A stretch of DNA of 64,000 bases from Massilia violaceinigra (GTDB lineage Bacteria; Pseudomonadota; Gammaproteobacteria; Burkholderiales; Burkholderiaceae_D), in contig NZ_CP024608.1 in the NCBI RefSeq assembly GCF_002752675.1, forward strand, positions 3,472,001-3,536,000, read 5' to 3'. Within the stretch, counting starts at the first letter, position 1. Each line of letters starts with the position of its first letter. Positions 43,728 to 52,881 of the stretch are shown here, in pieces. A program made the position numbers and the translations under genes. The notes below the pieces were generated by a model. That model ran no database searches, had not been told where the DNA came from, and saw nothing but the letters and a program-made list of their open reading frames with translations.

Positions 43728-45158
43728 ATGAAAACCATGAACCCGAGTCAAACGTCCGCCGCTGCGGCCACGCCATCGTCCCCCGCCGGCCCAACCGGGG
43801 CAACAGTGATTCCACTGCGTCCACCCAAGCGCTGGCACGACCCCCTCAGCCGCATCGAACGGCAGGATCCCAGCACAGCAGGCCGCATGGTGCTGCGTGC
43901 GGTGTCGGTACTGGTGCTGGTCCTGATCGTATGGGCTGCTTTTGGGAAGCTTGACATTATCGCCAGCGCCGATGGCAAGCTGGCGCCGCAGACCTTGGTC
44001 AAGATCGTGCAGCCGTCCGAGGCGGGCGTGGTCAAGGAACTGCTGGTGCGTGAAGGCGACACGGTCAAGGCCGGGCAGGTGCTGGCGCGCCTGGATGCGA
44101 CCCTGGCCAGTGCCGACAAGACGGGCGTTAGCAGCGACCTTGGTACCCAGAAAATGCAGGCGCGCCGCATCGAGGCTGAACTGGCCGGCAAACCGATGCT
44201 GGCGCATGGCGGTGACGACGTGCTGTTGTTCGCGCAGGTACAGCGCCAGTACCAGGCGCGCCGCAGCGCTTTCAACGACAGCCTGGAGCAAGAAAAGGCC
44301 GTGCTGCAGAAGATGGAGTTTGAAAAGAAAAGCGCAGGTGAAACGCTTGCCAAGCTGGAGCAGACCTTGCCCACCTACCAGGCGGCCGCCAAAAGTCTGG
44401 CCGACCTGTCGCGCGAGGGCTATGTGCCTGTGCGCCAGAGCGCGGACAAGGAGCGCGAGGCAATTGAAAAGGGCAAGGACCTCGATGCACAGCGCTCGAC
44501 GGTCGCCGCGTTGAATTCGGCGATGACGGCCCAGCGTCAAAAACTCAGCCAGCTGCACAGCACGTACAAGAGCGAACTGGAGCGCGAACTGGCGGATATT
44601 CGCGCCAAGGTTGGGCAATTGCAGCCCAGCCTGGACAAGACCAGCTATCGCGAAGGACAAATGTTGCTGCGCGCGCCGCAGGATGGCGTGATCAAGGACC
44701 TGGCGACGACCACGGCCGGCGCGGTGGTTCAGCCTGGCGCTGTTGTGCTGACCCTGGTGCCGAAAGATGAGCTGCTGTTTGCCGATGTGAACATTAAGAA
44801 CGAGGATGTGGGATTTGTCGCGGTGGGGCAGAGCGCAAAGGTGAAGCTGGCGGCGTATCCGTTCCAGCGGCATGGCATGTTGAGCGGAACAGTCATTCAC
44901 ATCAGCGCCGATGCCAGTGAACCGGCGCGGGCGGAAGCGGGTGGAGGGGGGAGTAATGCACAGGCGAGCGGCAGCGCAAGTTACAAGGCGCGGATCCGCT
45001 TGGATCAGCAAGCGCTGAACGATCCGCAAGGCAAGCGCCTTCATATCACGCCGGGGATGCAGGTGGTGGTCGAGATCAATCAGGGACAACGTACGGTGTT
45101 GGAGTACCTGCTGTCGCCGGTGCAGAAAGCGGTTTCGGAAGCTGCACACGAGCGATGA
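43728..45158 (+). CDS. type I secretion membrane-fusion protein (HlyD family)
   Basis: The 476-residue adaptor has one transmembrane segment (about 56-75, VSVLVLVLIVWAAFGKLDI), a split lipoyl-like domain (IVQPSEAGVVKELLVREGDTV; MLLRAPQDGVIKDLATTTAG), a long coiled coil (about 150-310) and a C-terminal beta-barrel (FADVNIKNEDVGFVAVGQSA). It bridges the ABC transporter to an outer-membrane channel. It starts six bases after the transporter stop, so the two form an operon. A Gly/Ser-rich loop (AEAGGGGSNAQASGS) is unusual. Confidence 0.93.
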   Translation: MKTMNPSQTSAAAATPSSPAGPTGATVIPLRPPKRWHDPLSRIERQDPSTAGRMVLRAVSVLVLVLIVWAAFGKLDIIASADGKLAPQTLVKIVQPSEAGVVKELLVREGDTVKAGQVLARLDATLASADKTGVSSDLGTQKMQARRIEAELAGKPMLAHGGDDVLLFAQVQRQYQARRSAFNDSLEQEKAVLQKMEFEKKSAGETLAKLEQTLPTYQAAAKSLADLSREGYVPVRQSADKEREAIEKGKDLDAQRSTVAALNSAMTAQRQKLSQLHSTYKSELERELADIRAKVGQLQPSLDKTSYREGQMLLRAPQDGVIKDLATTTAGAVVQPGAVVLTLVPKDELLFADVNIKNEDVGFVAVGQSAKVKLAAYPFQRHGMLSGTVIHISADASEPARAEAGGGGSNAQASGSASYKARIRLDQQALNDPQGKRLHITPGMQVVVEINQGQRTVLEYLLSPVQKAVSEAAHER

Positions 45159-45452
45159 TTGACGGGCAAGCGGCTACTCGCAACGTCGAACCGAAATCGA
45201 GGGGTGAGGAATAAAGAAGCAAATCGTTCTGTAAGAGGTTTCACGTCACAGCTATTTTATTTTTATCATTTTATATTTCTGTAGTGGTGGGCTTGAGAAA
45301 TATTTATGGTAGGGTATAGATTGAAAATGAAATATCTATACCAAAAAATTGTGGTGAGAAATTCTAAGAAAATTGCAAAATCTTTTTTTAAATAATGAAG
45401 AGATTCGCAATCTAGCGAGTTGGGTTCAACTGATGTTTTTTGGAGGATAAAA

Positions 45453-45983
45453 ATGAAAATTAGTAACGATAAAATGTCCGTGTCGAGATTAAAAAAAGGT
45501 TTTATTGGCGTGATAATCGTATCGATGACCTCGATATTGGCAGGATGTTACCTTCCGAAAGCGATTGATGATTTTAGCGTGATGGGCAATGACATTTTAT
45601 CTGACTTAGTGCGAAATTCTTATGGAGATGGAAATTTGACGCCCGGATATAGTTCTGGTGTAAGTGGAGTGGGTCGGATCAGTAAATCAAAAATTGAATT
45701 TTTGGCAAGTAATTTATTTGCAAAGCAAGAGCGGAATAAAATTGAGGCGACGTTTGTAAAAAATGGTGGTCATTGTGTTGAAGGCGTCGTACCAAGAGAT
45801 GCAATATGTAGTTTTGTCAGAAAGTGGAAATTAAAAAATATTGGCGCTCCATTTGATACTTCAAACTGGTCCGACCCAGCATTAAAAGTCAACATTAAAT
45901 TCAGATTTGATGAGCATGATCGAATGCAGGATTTATTCTTGGAAATTATTGATGCTACTGAATACAAAATAATCAGGGGGTAA
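45453..45983 (+). CDS. putative lipoprotein, 176 residues
   Basis: ATG 45453 follows GGAGG. Residues 15-32 (KGFIGVIIVSMTSILAGC) are a lipoprotein signal with lipobox LAGC, so it should be a lipid-anchored envelope protein. The mature part is unlike the neighbouring lipoprotein array and unrecognised. GC content drops to around 38 percent here, far below the secretion genes, which suggests a separate acquisition. Confidence 0.6.
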   Translation: MKISNDKMSVSRLKKGFIGVIIVSMTSILAGCYLPKAIDDFSVMGNDILSDLVRNSYGDGNLTPGYSSGVSGVGRISKSKIEFLASNLFAKQERNKIEATFVKNGGHCVEGVVPRDAICSFVRKWKLKNIGAPFDTSNWSDPALKVNIKFRFDEHDRMQDLFLEIIDATEYKIIRG

Positions 45984-46028
45984 AAACGAATGACTTAAAG
46001 CTTGCGACGCGGCCATTAAATCTTGTAA

Positions 46029-46307
46029 TTCGGGGTTACATATGACGACATTTTAACTAAAGAAGACCACGATCATTGGATCGCTGGAAGCTCGCTTAAA
46101 GTAATTGATCTAAAAACGAATGAATTTATTGCTGAACGGATAGGCTATATGTACGACCCTGGACAAGGAGCAATGTCTGGCGGAAGGTCACCTTGGATGA
46201 AGGCAGCAAGCCATTCATGCCCAAGCTTCGGTACGCGCCATGGTTCCGCCTCGCAGGCGCTTCAGGCAGAAATATTTATAGGTAAAGTATTAATTCCATC
46301 AATATAA
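46029..46307 (+). pseudogene. lipoprotein-array member 1: C-terminal fragment
   Basis: Ninety-two codons (GVTYDDILTKEDHDHWIAGS..., then FIAERIGYMYDPGQGAMSGG) match the C-terminal third of the intact protein at 46338-47132. A stop immediately precedes the first codon and no start or signal peptide remains. The conserved HSCPSFG and IFIGKVLIP end is complete. Confidence 0.75.
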
Positions 46308-46337
46308 TATCTGAAATTATGTCACAGGAAAAATTTA

Positions 46338-47132
46338 ATGAGGCATAATTTGATAAGGCTATTATTCTTGCTGCCACCATTTCTAATGGTTGCAGGCTGC
46401 GCAACAAAATCCGCGGCCGAAAAATCACATCCTAATATTGATGCTGCGGCCTCGATTTTTAAGGATCGTTGTCGACTGGCTGGAGAGAAAATATATAAAA
46501 CCGTTGATGATGTAGAGGGCGTATTTGTTCTGAAGATCCGACCTGAGAAGGTAGATTTGTCCGATCAATTCGAGCTTCATGATCCTTATGGGCGAGATTT
46601 TCGCGGAGATATCTATGTGCGAAGTTTTCTTCATGGCGCATATGCAGTTGAAAACAACCTGCCGGAGAAATTGCCGGCGGATTTTCCGCCCCATATTGCT
46701 TACGCGTTTGCTGATGCCATCGATCCGGTGGATGGAAGGCGATATCGATATACCGGGAAGATTGAGGAGCCGTGGCTTAAAGATAAGAGCTATTTAAAAG
46801 GCTATAAGCGCTTCGTATTTGAACGGTCGTTGGCTACCGGCCCTGCGCCACGATATGGTGTTACATATGATGACATTTCGACTCGGTTTGAGCGTGAACA
46901 TTGGGTTGCGGGAAGTTCTCTCAAGGTAATTGATTTGCAAACAAATGAGGTGATAGCAGAGCGGATTGGTTATCTATTTGATTCTGGCCAGGGTTCTAAA
47001 ATTGGTGGCCGGGTTCCATGGCTTTGGGCGGCAAATAATTCTTGCCCCAGTTTCGGGTCCGAACATGCTTTTACAGCCCAATTGGACCAAGCTGCGATTT
47101 TTGTTGAAAAAGTTCTTCGCCCCCGTCAATGA
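46338..47132 (+). CDS. lipoprotein-array member 2 (intact)
   Basis: A 264-residue lipoprotein with signal MRHNLIRLLFLLPPFLMVAGC (lipobox VAGC). Conserved family blocks are CRLAGEKIYKTVDDVEGVFV, LHDPYGRDFRGDIYVRSFL, DGRRYRYTGKIEEPWL, PAPRYGVTYDDISTR, WVAGSSLKVIDLQTNEVIAE and CPSFGSEHAF. No enzyme motif is visible. It is the only complete copy among four to five tandem paralogues. Such arrays of diverging lipoproteins often encode immunity proteins to secreted effectors, but no effector gene is present, so that remains a guess. Confidence 0.8.
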   Translation: MRHNLIRLLFLLPPFLMVAGCATKSAAEKSHPNIDAAASIFKDRCRLAGEKIYKTVDDVEGVFVLKIRPEKVDLSDQFELHDPYGRDFRGDIYVRSFLHGAYAVENNLPEKLPADFPPHIAYAFADAIDPVDGRRYRYTGKIEEPWLKDKSYLKGYKRFVFERSLATGPAPRYGVTYDDISTRFEREHWVAGSSLKVIDLQTNEVIAERIGYLFDSGQGSKIGGRVPWLWAANNSCPSFGSEHAFTAQLDQAAIFVEKVLRPRQ

Positions 47133-47534
47133 ACGTGGAATTTTTCGCGGTGGAGCAGGGCGCGAAAGTAGTAGAGCCATTTTTTTAAAAATAGAAACTA
47201 TACTACTGACAATGAAGATATGCCGAAAGGCCATTCACGTACAGAGCGGATATTGCATTTATTGGGATGTAAAGTGACATGACTCGTATGAATAATTTAA
47301 TGGAAATCGATATGAAAAATTATGCTTTAAGATTGATTGTCTCGCTGTTAATTCCCACGTTTTTCGCAGGTTGCGCTTCAGAGCAGTCTTTGACGAAAGA
47401 TCGATTGGATCCGGCAACTGTTAGATTTGAGGCGCGATGCAAAACGGCTGGAGAGTTTATCCATAGGACTGTAGAAAATATAGAAGGAGTCTACCTTCTC
47501 AAAGTGCGTCCTGAAAAAATTAACCGCTCTGAAC

Positions 47535-49026
47535 GTGACTGTTCAGTCCCTATGAACGCCAGATATTTGTTGTAAACAATTCCGATCACGTTCATCATGC
47601 TCGGATGGCAACGAAACCTCCTTCTCCCGACCTGACCTGCCTGTCCCACGAACAGAAGGACATCCTCATTCTGACGTTACTGGCCCGCTTGGAGGCGCTC
47701 GAATCGAAGGTCAACAAGAACAGCAACAATTCCAGCAAGCCACCCTCGTCGGATGGACTGACCAAGAAGACCAGTTCCTTGCGCGAGTCGTCGGGCAAAC
47801 TGCCCGGCGGCCAGGCTGGCCGCAAGGGCAGCACACTCAAGCAGGCCTTGCAGCCGACCAGCCACACCGGTCATCCGCTGCCAGAACACTGCAACCGCTG
47901 TCAGCATGCATTGCCGCTGTACGATGCCGTAGTCCAAGAACGCCGTCAGGTATTCGATGTGCCTGTCGTTGCGTTCGACATCGTGGAACACCGCACGCTA
48001 TCCGTGCGCTGCCAGTGTGGACAACTGCACAGCAGCGCATTCCCGGCTAACGTGACCGAGCCGGTGCAATACGGCCCCAACGTGCGCGCGTTGGCGGTCC
48101 ACCTCACGCAGGGCCAGATGCTACCGTTTGCTCGCGCCGCCGAGCTGATTCGTGACGTGTATGGTCTCGCTATTTCACCCGGCACGCTGGTGGCCTGGGT
48201 AGGCGAAGCGCGCCTGGCATTGCAAGGCACGGCAGATCTGATCGCGCAGTATTTGCGCGACGCCGCGCTGGTCAACGCCGATGAATCAGGCCTGCGTGTG
48301 GCTGGTCAACTGCACTGGCTTCATATCGCGGCCAACGACACGCTTACTTGGTACGGCTTGCACGCCAAGCGTGGCATGGAGGCGATCACCGCGCATGCCA
48401 TCTTGCCCCATCGCTCGGGCGTACTGGTGCACGACTGCTGGTCGCCGTACTGGAAACTGGACGATGCCACACACGCCTTGTGCAACGCGCATTTGCTGCG
48501 CGAACTGCTGTACGTGAAGGAACTCACGGGACATCAGTGGCCCCAGACGATGACGGATTTCCTGCTCAGCGCCAATCAGCTATGTTGGGCTGCACGGCGC
48601 TCCGGAAAGCGCTTCAGCGAAACCGACATCGCTGCATTCACGACACTTTATGACGCCATCGTCGTTGAAGGGGAAGCACTGCATCCCGAGATCGAACTTC
48701 CCATCTGGAAGGGCGGCCGCGCCAAGCAATCGGTCGCCTGCAATCTACTCCGGCGCTTCCGCAAACATGCTGACGCCGTCCTGTTGTTCATTCGCGATCT
48801 CGCCGTACCGTTCACCAACAACGTGGCCGAACGGGCCGTGCGCATGCCCAAGGTAAAACAGAAGGTTTCGGGCTGCTTCCGCACCGTCGAAGGCGCCGAC
48901 AATTTCTGTGTCATTCGCTCCTGCCTTGATACGCTGCGCAAGCAGGGTCACGGTATGCTGGAAGTGCTACAGCGAGCATTCGCCGGTAATCCCATCCAGC
49001 CAACTGCATAGGCGCTGAACAGTCAC
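47535..49026 (+). mobile_element. IS66-family insertion sequence (single-transposase type)
   Basis: The 1492-bp element has inverted ends GTGACTGTTCAGTCCCTATG at the left and the complement of GTGACTGTTCAGCGCCTATG at the right, and is flanked by the 8-bp duplication CTCTGAAC (47527-47534 and 49027-49034). Eight-base duplications are standard for IS66. Only tnpC is carried, as in the ISBst12-like subgroup. Confidence 0.92.
47605..49011 (+). CDS. tnpC: IS66-family transposase (TnpC)
   Basis: The 468-residue transposase has an N-terminal helix with the IS66 NNSSKPPSSDG motif (SNNSSKPPSSDGL), a Cys-rich finger (HCNRCQHALP, VRCQCGQLH), a DDE core (NADESGLRV; LVHDCWSPY; FTNNVAERAVRMPKVKQK) and a typical IS66 C-terminus (FRTVEGADNFCVIRS). 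It appears complete and so possibly active. tnpA and tnpB partners are absent. Confidence 0.93.
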   Translation: MATKPPSPDLTCLSHEQKDILILTLLARLEALESKVNKNSNNSSKPPSSDGLTKKTSSLRESSGKLPGGQAGRKGSTLKQALQPTSHTGHPLPEHCNRCQHALPLYDAVVQERRQVFDVPVVAFDIVEHRTLSVRCQCGQLHSSAFPANVTEPVQYGPNVRALAVHLTQGQMLPFARAAELIRDVYGLAISPGTLVAWVGEARLALQGTADLIAQYLRDAALVNADESGLRVAGQLHWLHIAANDTLTWYGLHAKRGMEAITAHAILPHRSGVLVHDCWSPYWKLDDATHALCNAHLLRELLYVKELTGHQWPQTMTDFLLSANQLCWAARRSGKRFSETDIAAFTTLYDAIVVEGEALHPEIELPIWKGGRAKQSVACNLLRRFRKHADAVLLFIRDLAVPFTNNVAERAVRMPKVKQKVSGCFRTVEGADNFCVIRSCLDTLRKQGHGMLEVLQRAFAGNPIQPTA

Positions 49027-49777
49027 CTCTGAACAATATACGTATGACGACCCCTATGGGCGAGATCACGGGGGCGAGACCTATATTCGCAGTTTTCTTC
49101 GCGGCGCCTACACGACCGAAGTAACGCTTCCGAAAGTTCTTCCGCCTGATTTTCCTCCGCACATTGCATATGCATTTGTCGATGCGGTAGATGCAACGGA
49201 CGGGAAACGTTACCGCTATACCGGGCGAATTGAAGAACCAGCGTTAACAAAAAAAGGGTTTTTGCCAGGGCACAAAATTTTCGTCCATTCTAAGTCATTG
49301 GCGAATAGTCCTGCACCTCGTTACGGGGTTACTTATGATGATATATCTACTAAGGAGGATCGCGATTATTGGATTGCGGGGAGTTCGTTGAAGGTTATTG
49401 ATCTGGAAAAGAACGAGGTAATAGCGGAGCGAATTGGTTATTTTTACGATTCTGCTCAAGGAGATATATCAGGCGGGCGCGCTCCTTGGCTGTGGGCAAC
49501 TAGTAACGCATGTCCTAGTTTTGGTAGTTCGCCGGCATTTGGTAGTCAGCCAAATCAAACAGCGGTTTTTGTTGAAAAAGTTCTTCGTCCTAATTTGAAA
49601 GCGAAAAATATTAAGATGGGGGGTAACCATTGAAACCTGTGATATTGAAACACTAGAATATTTAATGCGCCGTGGTGTTAGTGAAAATTAAGTGCGCCAA
49701 GAAAGTTGACTGTTGTAAATTAATAAACTATCCATTTTATAGTTGATATTCTTACTAAGTAGCAGATATTTAAAATA

Positions 49778-49882
49778 ATGAGAATAAGATTTGGTATAAT
49801 TGGGATTTCGATAATATTTATTGTATTTGTTTGGCCTGGCTGCGCTGAAAGCCGGCATGCTGGACATTCAAATTTTATTTAG
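49778..49882 (+). pseudogene. orphan lipoprotein signal peptide fragment
   Basis: A 34-codon frame (MRIRFGIIGISIIFIVFVWP, then GCAESRHAGHSNFI) is a lipoprotein signal ending in PGC with only 13 residues of mature protein. It sits between two array members and is probably the stub of another paralogue. Confidence 0.4.
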
Positions 49883-49893
49883 GAGTTAATAAA

Positions 49894-50478
49894 ATGGAAA
49901 TGTATAGATTGCTTGGATTTGGCGCTGTAATAATTGTTTCGTGCCTAGTTAATGGTTGCGGGTCAAGTCGCGAGATCGCCGATCTCAAGCATGAAGCGGG
50001 ACGCGGGAGTGAGGGGCGCAGAGGCGACGAGGATGTGGCGAAGAAAATGTTCGCGCAACGTTGTCTTGGCGCTGGCGAAATTATAAAGAAGCGGGTTGAA
50101 AATGTGGAAGGGATATTTTTGCTAAAGCTACGTCCACAAAAACTAAATTTTTCCAATCAATACGCGTTAGACGATCCGTATGGCAGTGATTTTACGGGAG
50201 ACGCCTACATTCGCAGTTTCCTGCGAGGATTTTATGAGCTTAATTATCGTAAACCAGACCATCCTGTCCCCAATGCTCTCCCACATGTTGGCTATCGCTA
50301 TGTCGATGCGATCGACACAAATGATGGAAAGCGATATAGATATATGGGCATCGTCGAGCAGCCTGGTCTTAAGGATCCGACATTTTTAAAAGATTATCGC
50401 CGGTTTGTCTTGAAACGTGTTGTTTCGGACGATCCTGCACCACGGTATGGGGTGACGTATGAAGACATTTCAACTAAA
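49894..50478 (+). pseudogene. lipoprotein-array member 4, truncated by an IS5-like element
   Basis: A good lipoprotein signal (MEMYRLLGFGAVIIVSCLVN, lipobox VNGC) and the family blocks YALDDPYGSDFTGDAYIRSF, DGKRYRYMGIVEQPGLKD and PAPRYGVTYEDISTK are present, then the insertion at 50479 removes the last 80 or so residues. Readthrough into the element adds about 10 codons. The missing 3' end is not found beyond the IS cluster. Confidence 0.82.
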
Positions 50479-51713
50479 GGGAACCTCGAATTACCGGTAA
50501 ATTCCGCGTGAATGCCGGTCGCGATGCCAGCAGGCTCGGATTTTGATACAAGGCCGAGCCGCTTCCCGCCGGTTTTATCGGCACTCAACCTCATTTTGCG
50601 TAGTCCGGACGGACTGCGGGCGTCAGAACGCCTCGACCCTGGCCTCCTTCAAGTAGACCAGACGCCGCAGATTGTATGCGGCGACTTTCCAATTGAGCTG
50701 CAGCGTCGCGCGCGCCAGACCGATGGTGCGCAGCGCCTTGCCGCCCAATTGCGCCATACCGGCAAACACATGCTCGATGCGGGCGCGGGTCTTGGCGATG
50801 CGCTTGTTGCGCCGCTCCTGGGCTGCCGAGATCGGCTTGTCCTTGCTTCCTTTGCGCTGGATGTGCATGCGCCAGCCCTGTTTGCTCAGCCGCTCTTCAC
50901 GCTCTCCGTCGACGTAGCCCTTGTCGGCCAGGATGTTGCGGTTCGTGTTGGCCGGATCGAGCACCTCTTCAAAGTGCAGCGTGTCGTGCTCGCTGGCCGT
51001 GCTCACCTTGATCTTGCGCACCAGCTTGTAGCGCTTGTCGGCGTTGGCCGAGACCTTGTAGCCGAAGTAGGACTTGCCGTGCTTCTTGGTCCAGCGCGCG
51101 TCCATGTCCTTCTGACGGCGTTTGGCAGGTTTCCATTCGATGGGCATGGCGTTTTCCTTCACCAGCGCCTTCTCATTCTTACTCAGCGACTGTTTCGGCG
51201 CCTGCACGATGCTCGCGTCGACCATTTGCCCGCCGCGCGCGATGTAACCGTGTTTGCTCAGTTGCCGGTTCACGGCTTCGAAGATGCTTTCGCTGGCGCC
51301 TGCCTGGATCAGGCGTTCCTTGAAGGTCCAGATCGTCGTCCGGTCCGGTATCTGGCTACTCGAGCGCAGCCCCACAAAGCGCTGGAAGCTCAAGCGGTCG
51401 AGCAACTGGAATTCCATCTGCTCGTCGCTCAGGTTGAACAACTGCTGGATCAGCAAGACGCGAACCATCAGTTCGGTCGGGAACGGGGGGCGGCCGCCGC
51501 GCTCGCGGCTGGGGCGCGGCGCTGCACGGTCCACTTCATCCGCTAACGCGGCGAAGTCGACGTGCTGCTCCATCACCCGCAGCGCATCGCCCAGCTTGTT
51601 CAGCTTGGCTTCGCGCTCCTGGTCGGCAAACAGACTGGTTTTGATCATGAGGAAAAATTCAGAATCGCTGGTTCGCCATCATGCCATGGGCGGGGTAGTT
51701 TTTCGAGGTACCC
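50479..51713 (-). mobile_element. IS5-family element, copy A (complete)
   Basis: 1235 bp with inverted ends GGGAACCTCGAA and the complement of GGGTACCTCGAA, flanked by TAAA on both sides (50475-50478 and 51714-51717), consistent with a 4-bp duplication. It is inserted in lipoprotein member 4, in the minus orientation. Confidence 0.85.
50623..51648 (-). CDS. IS5-family transposase, copy A
   Basis: The 341-residue DDE transposase has the IS5 N-terminal block (RPPFPTELMVRVLLIQQLFN), first Asp in GGQMVDASIVQAPKQ, second Asp in NRNILADKGYVDGERE and the glutamate region KTRARIEHVFAGMAQLGGKA. It looks complete. It starts MIKTSLFADQEREAK, as does copy B. Confidence 0.92.
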   Translation of the reverse strand: MIKTSLFADQEREAKLNKLGDALRVMEQHVDFAALADEVDRAAPRPSRERGGRPPFPTELMVRVLLIQQLFNLSDEQMEFQLLDRLSFQRFVGLRSSSQIPDRTTIWTFKERLIQAGASESIFEAVNRQLSKHGYIARGGQMVDASIVQAPKQSLSKNEKALVKENAMPIEWKPAKRRQKDMDARWTKKHGKSYFGYKVSANADKRYKLVRKIKVSTASEHDTLHFEEVLDPANTNRNILADKGYVDGEREERLSKQGWRMHIQRKGSKDKPISAAQERRNKRIAKTRARIEHVFAGMAQLGGKALRTIGLARATLQLNWKVAAYNLRRLVYLKEARVEAF

Positions 51714-52881
51714 TAAAGGGCACCTCGAAAAACCCTCGTGAATCTGGCATGATATCGGTGCCTCGACTCTGACGTAATTTTTCATGATCAAGACCAGTCT
51801 GTTTGCTGACCAAGAGCGCGAAGCCAAGCTGAACAAGCTCGGCGATGCACTGGTGGTGATGGAGCGGCATGTCGACTTCGCCGCCCTGGCTGCCGAGGTC
51901 GACCTTGCGGCACCACGCCCTAGTGTCCCGAGTTAAAAGTTCATTGAATAATTTCTTCTATGATCTATATTGTATGTAGTGAATACGATATGGAGGCGAA
52001 CATGGGGGCTGGTCGTCCGAAGGCAGCGTTGGTTTTAGATGAGTCCGAACGTGAGCAGTTGGAGGTTTGGGCCAGGCGGCGCAAGACAGCGCAGGCATTG
52101 GCTCTGCGCTCCCGGATCATTCTGGCATGTTCCGACGGTTCCGAAAACAAGGCTGTGGCAGCACAACTCGCCATCGCGAAGCAGACCGTATGCAAATGGC
52201 GCGGACGTTTTTTGCAGTTGAGGCTCGATGGATTGCTTGATGCGCCTCGATCCGGTGCCCCGCGCACAATCGATGATGCCCGTGTCGATGCTGTGATTGC
52301 CAAGACGTTGGAAACCCAACCGATGAGTGCTACGCACTGGAGCACGCGCACCATGGCAAAAGAGGCGAAGCTGTCACAGACGGCAGTAAGCCGGATCTGG
52401 CGTGCATTCGGCTTACAGCCACATCGTCAAGAAACTTTCAAGCTATCGACCGACCCGCTGTTCGTCGAGAAAACGCGTGATATCGTAGGTCTCTACATCG
52501 ATCCGCCGGTCAAGGCCATGGTGCTGTGCGTTGATGAGAAAAGCCAGATTCAGGCACTCGACAGAACTCAGCCAATTCTTCCACTCGCCCCTGGCGTAGC
52601 AGAGCGACGGACCCACGATTACGAACGGCATGGCACAACCACGCTATTCGCCGCGCTGGACATCGCTACCGGCAAAGTTATCGGTCAGTTGCACCGTCGG
52701 CATCGCAGCAGTGAGTTTCTAAAATTCCTGCGTACAATCGAGGCCTCGGTTCCAACCGATCTGGACATACACCTCGTGATGGATAACTACGGCACGCACA
52801 AGACCCCAACTATCCGGAACTGGTTTGCACGCCACCCGCGCTTTCACGTCCATTTCACTCCAACCTCCGCCTCGTGGCTAA

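Larger units (their letters stand above)
47312..49633 (+). pseudogene. lipoprotein-array member 3, split by an IS66-family element
   Basis: The 5' part (47312-47534; signal MKNYALRLIVSLLIPTFFAGC) runs to KVRPEKINRSE. Removing the element and one 8-bp target copy makes the frame continue exactly: QYTYDDPYGRDHGGETYIRS, then ...DDISTKEDRDYWIAGSSLKV to the stop at 49633. An ATG at 47279 is an alternative start. The gene was intact until the insertion, so the insertion is recent. Confidence 0.88.

Noticed and set aside
42240..45149. 969-codon minus-strand frame opposite the secretion genes
   Set aside because: His/Arg/Gln-rich shadow with no domains; both plus-strand genes are complete ABC and HlyD proteins.
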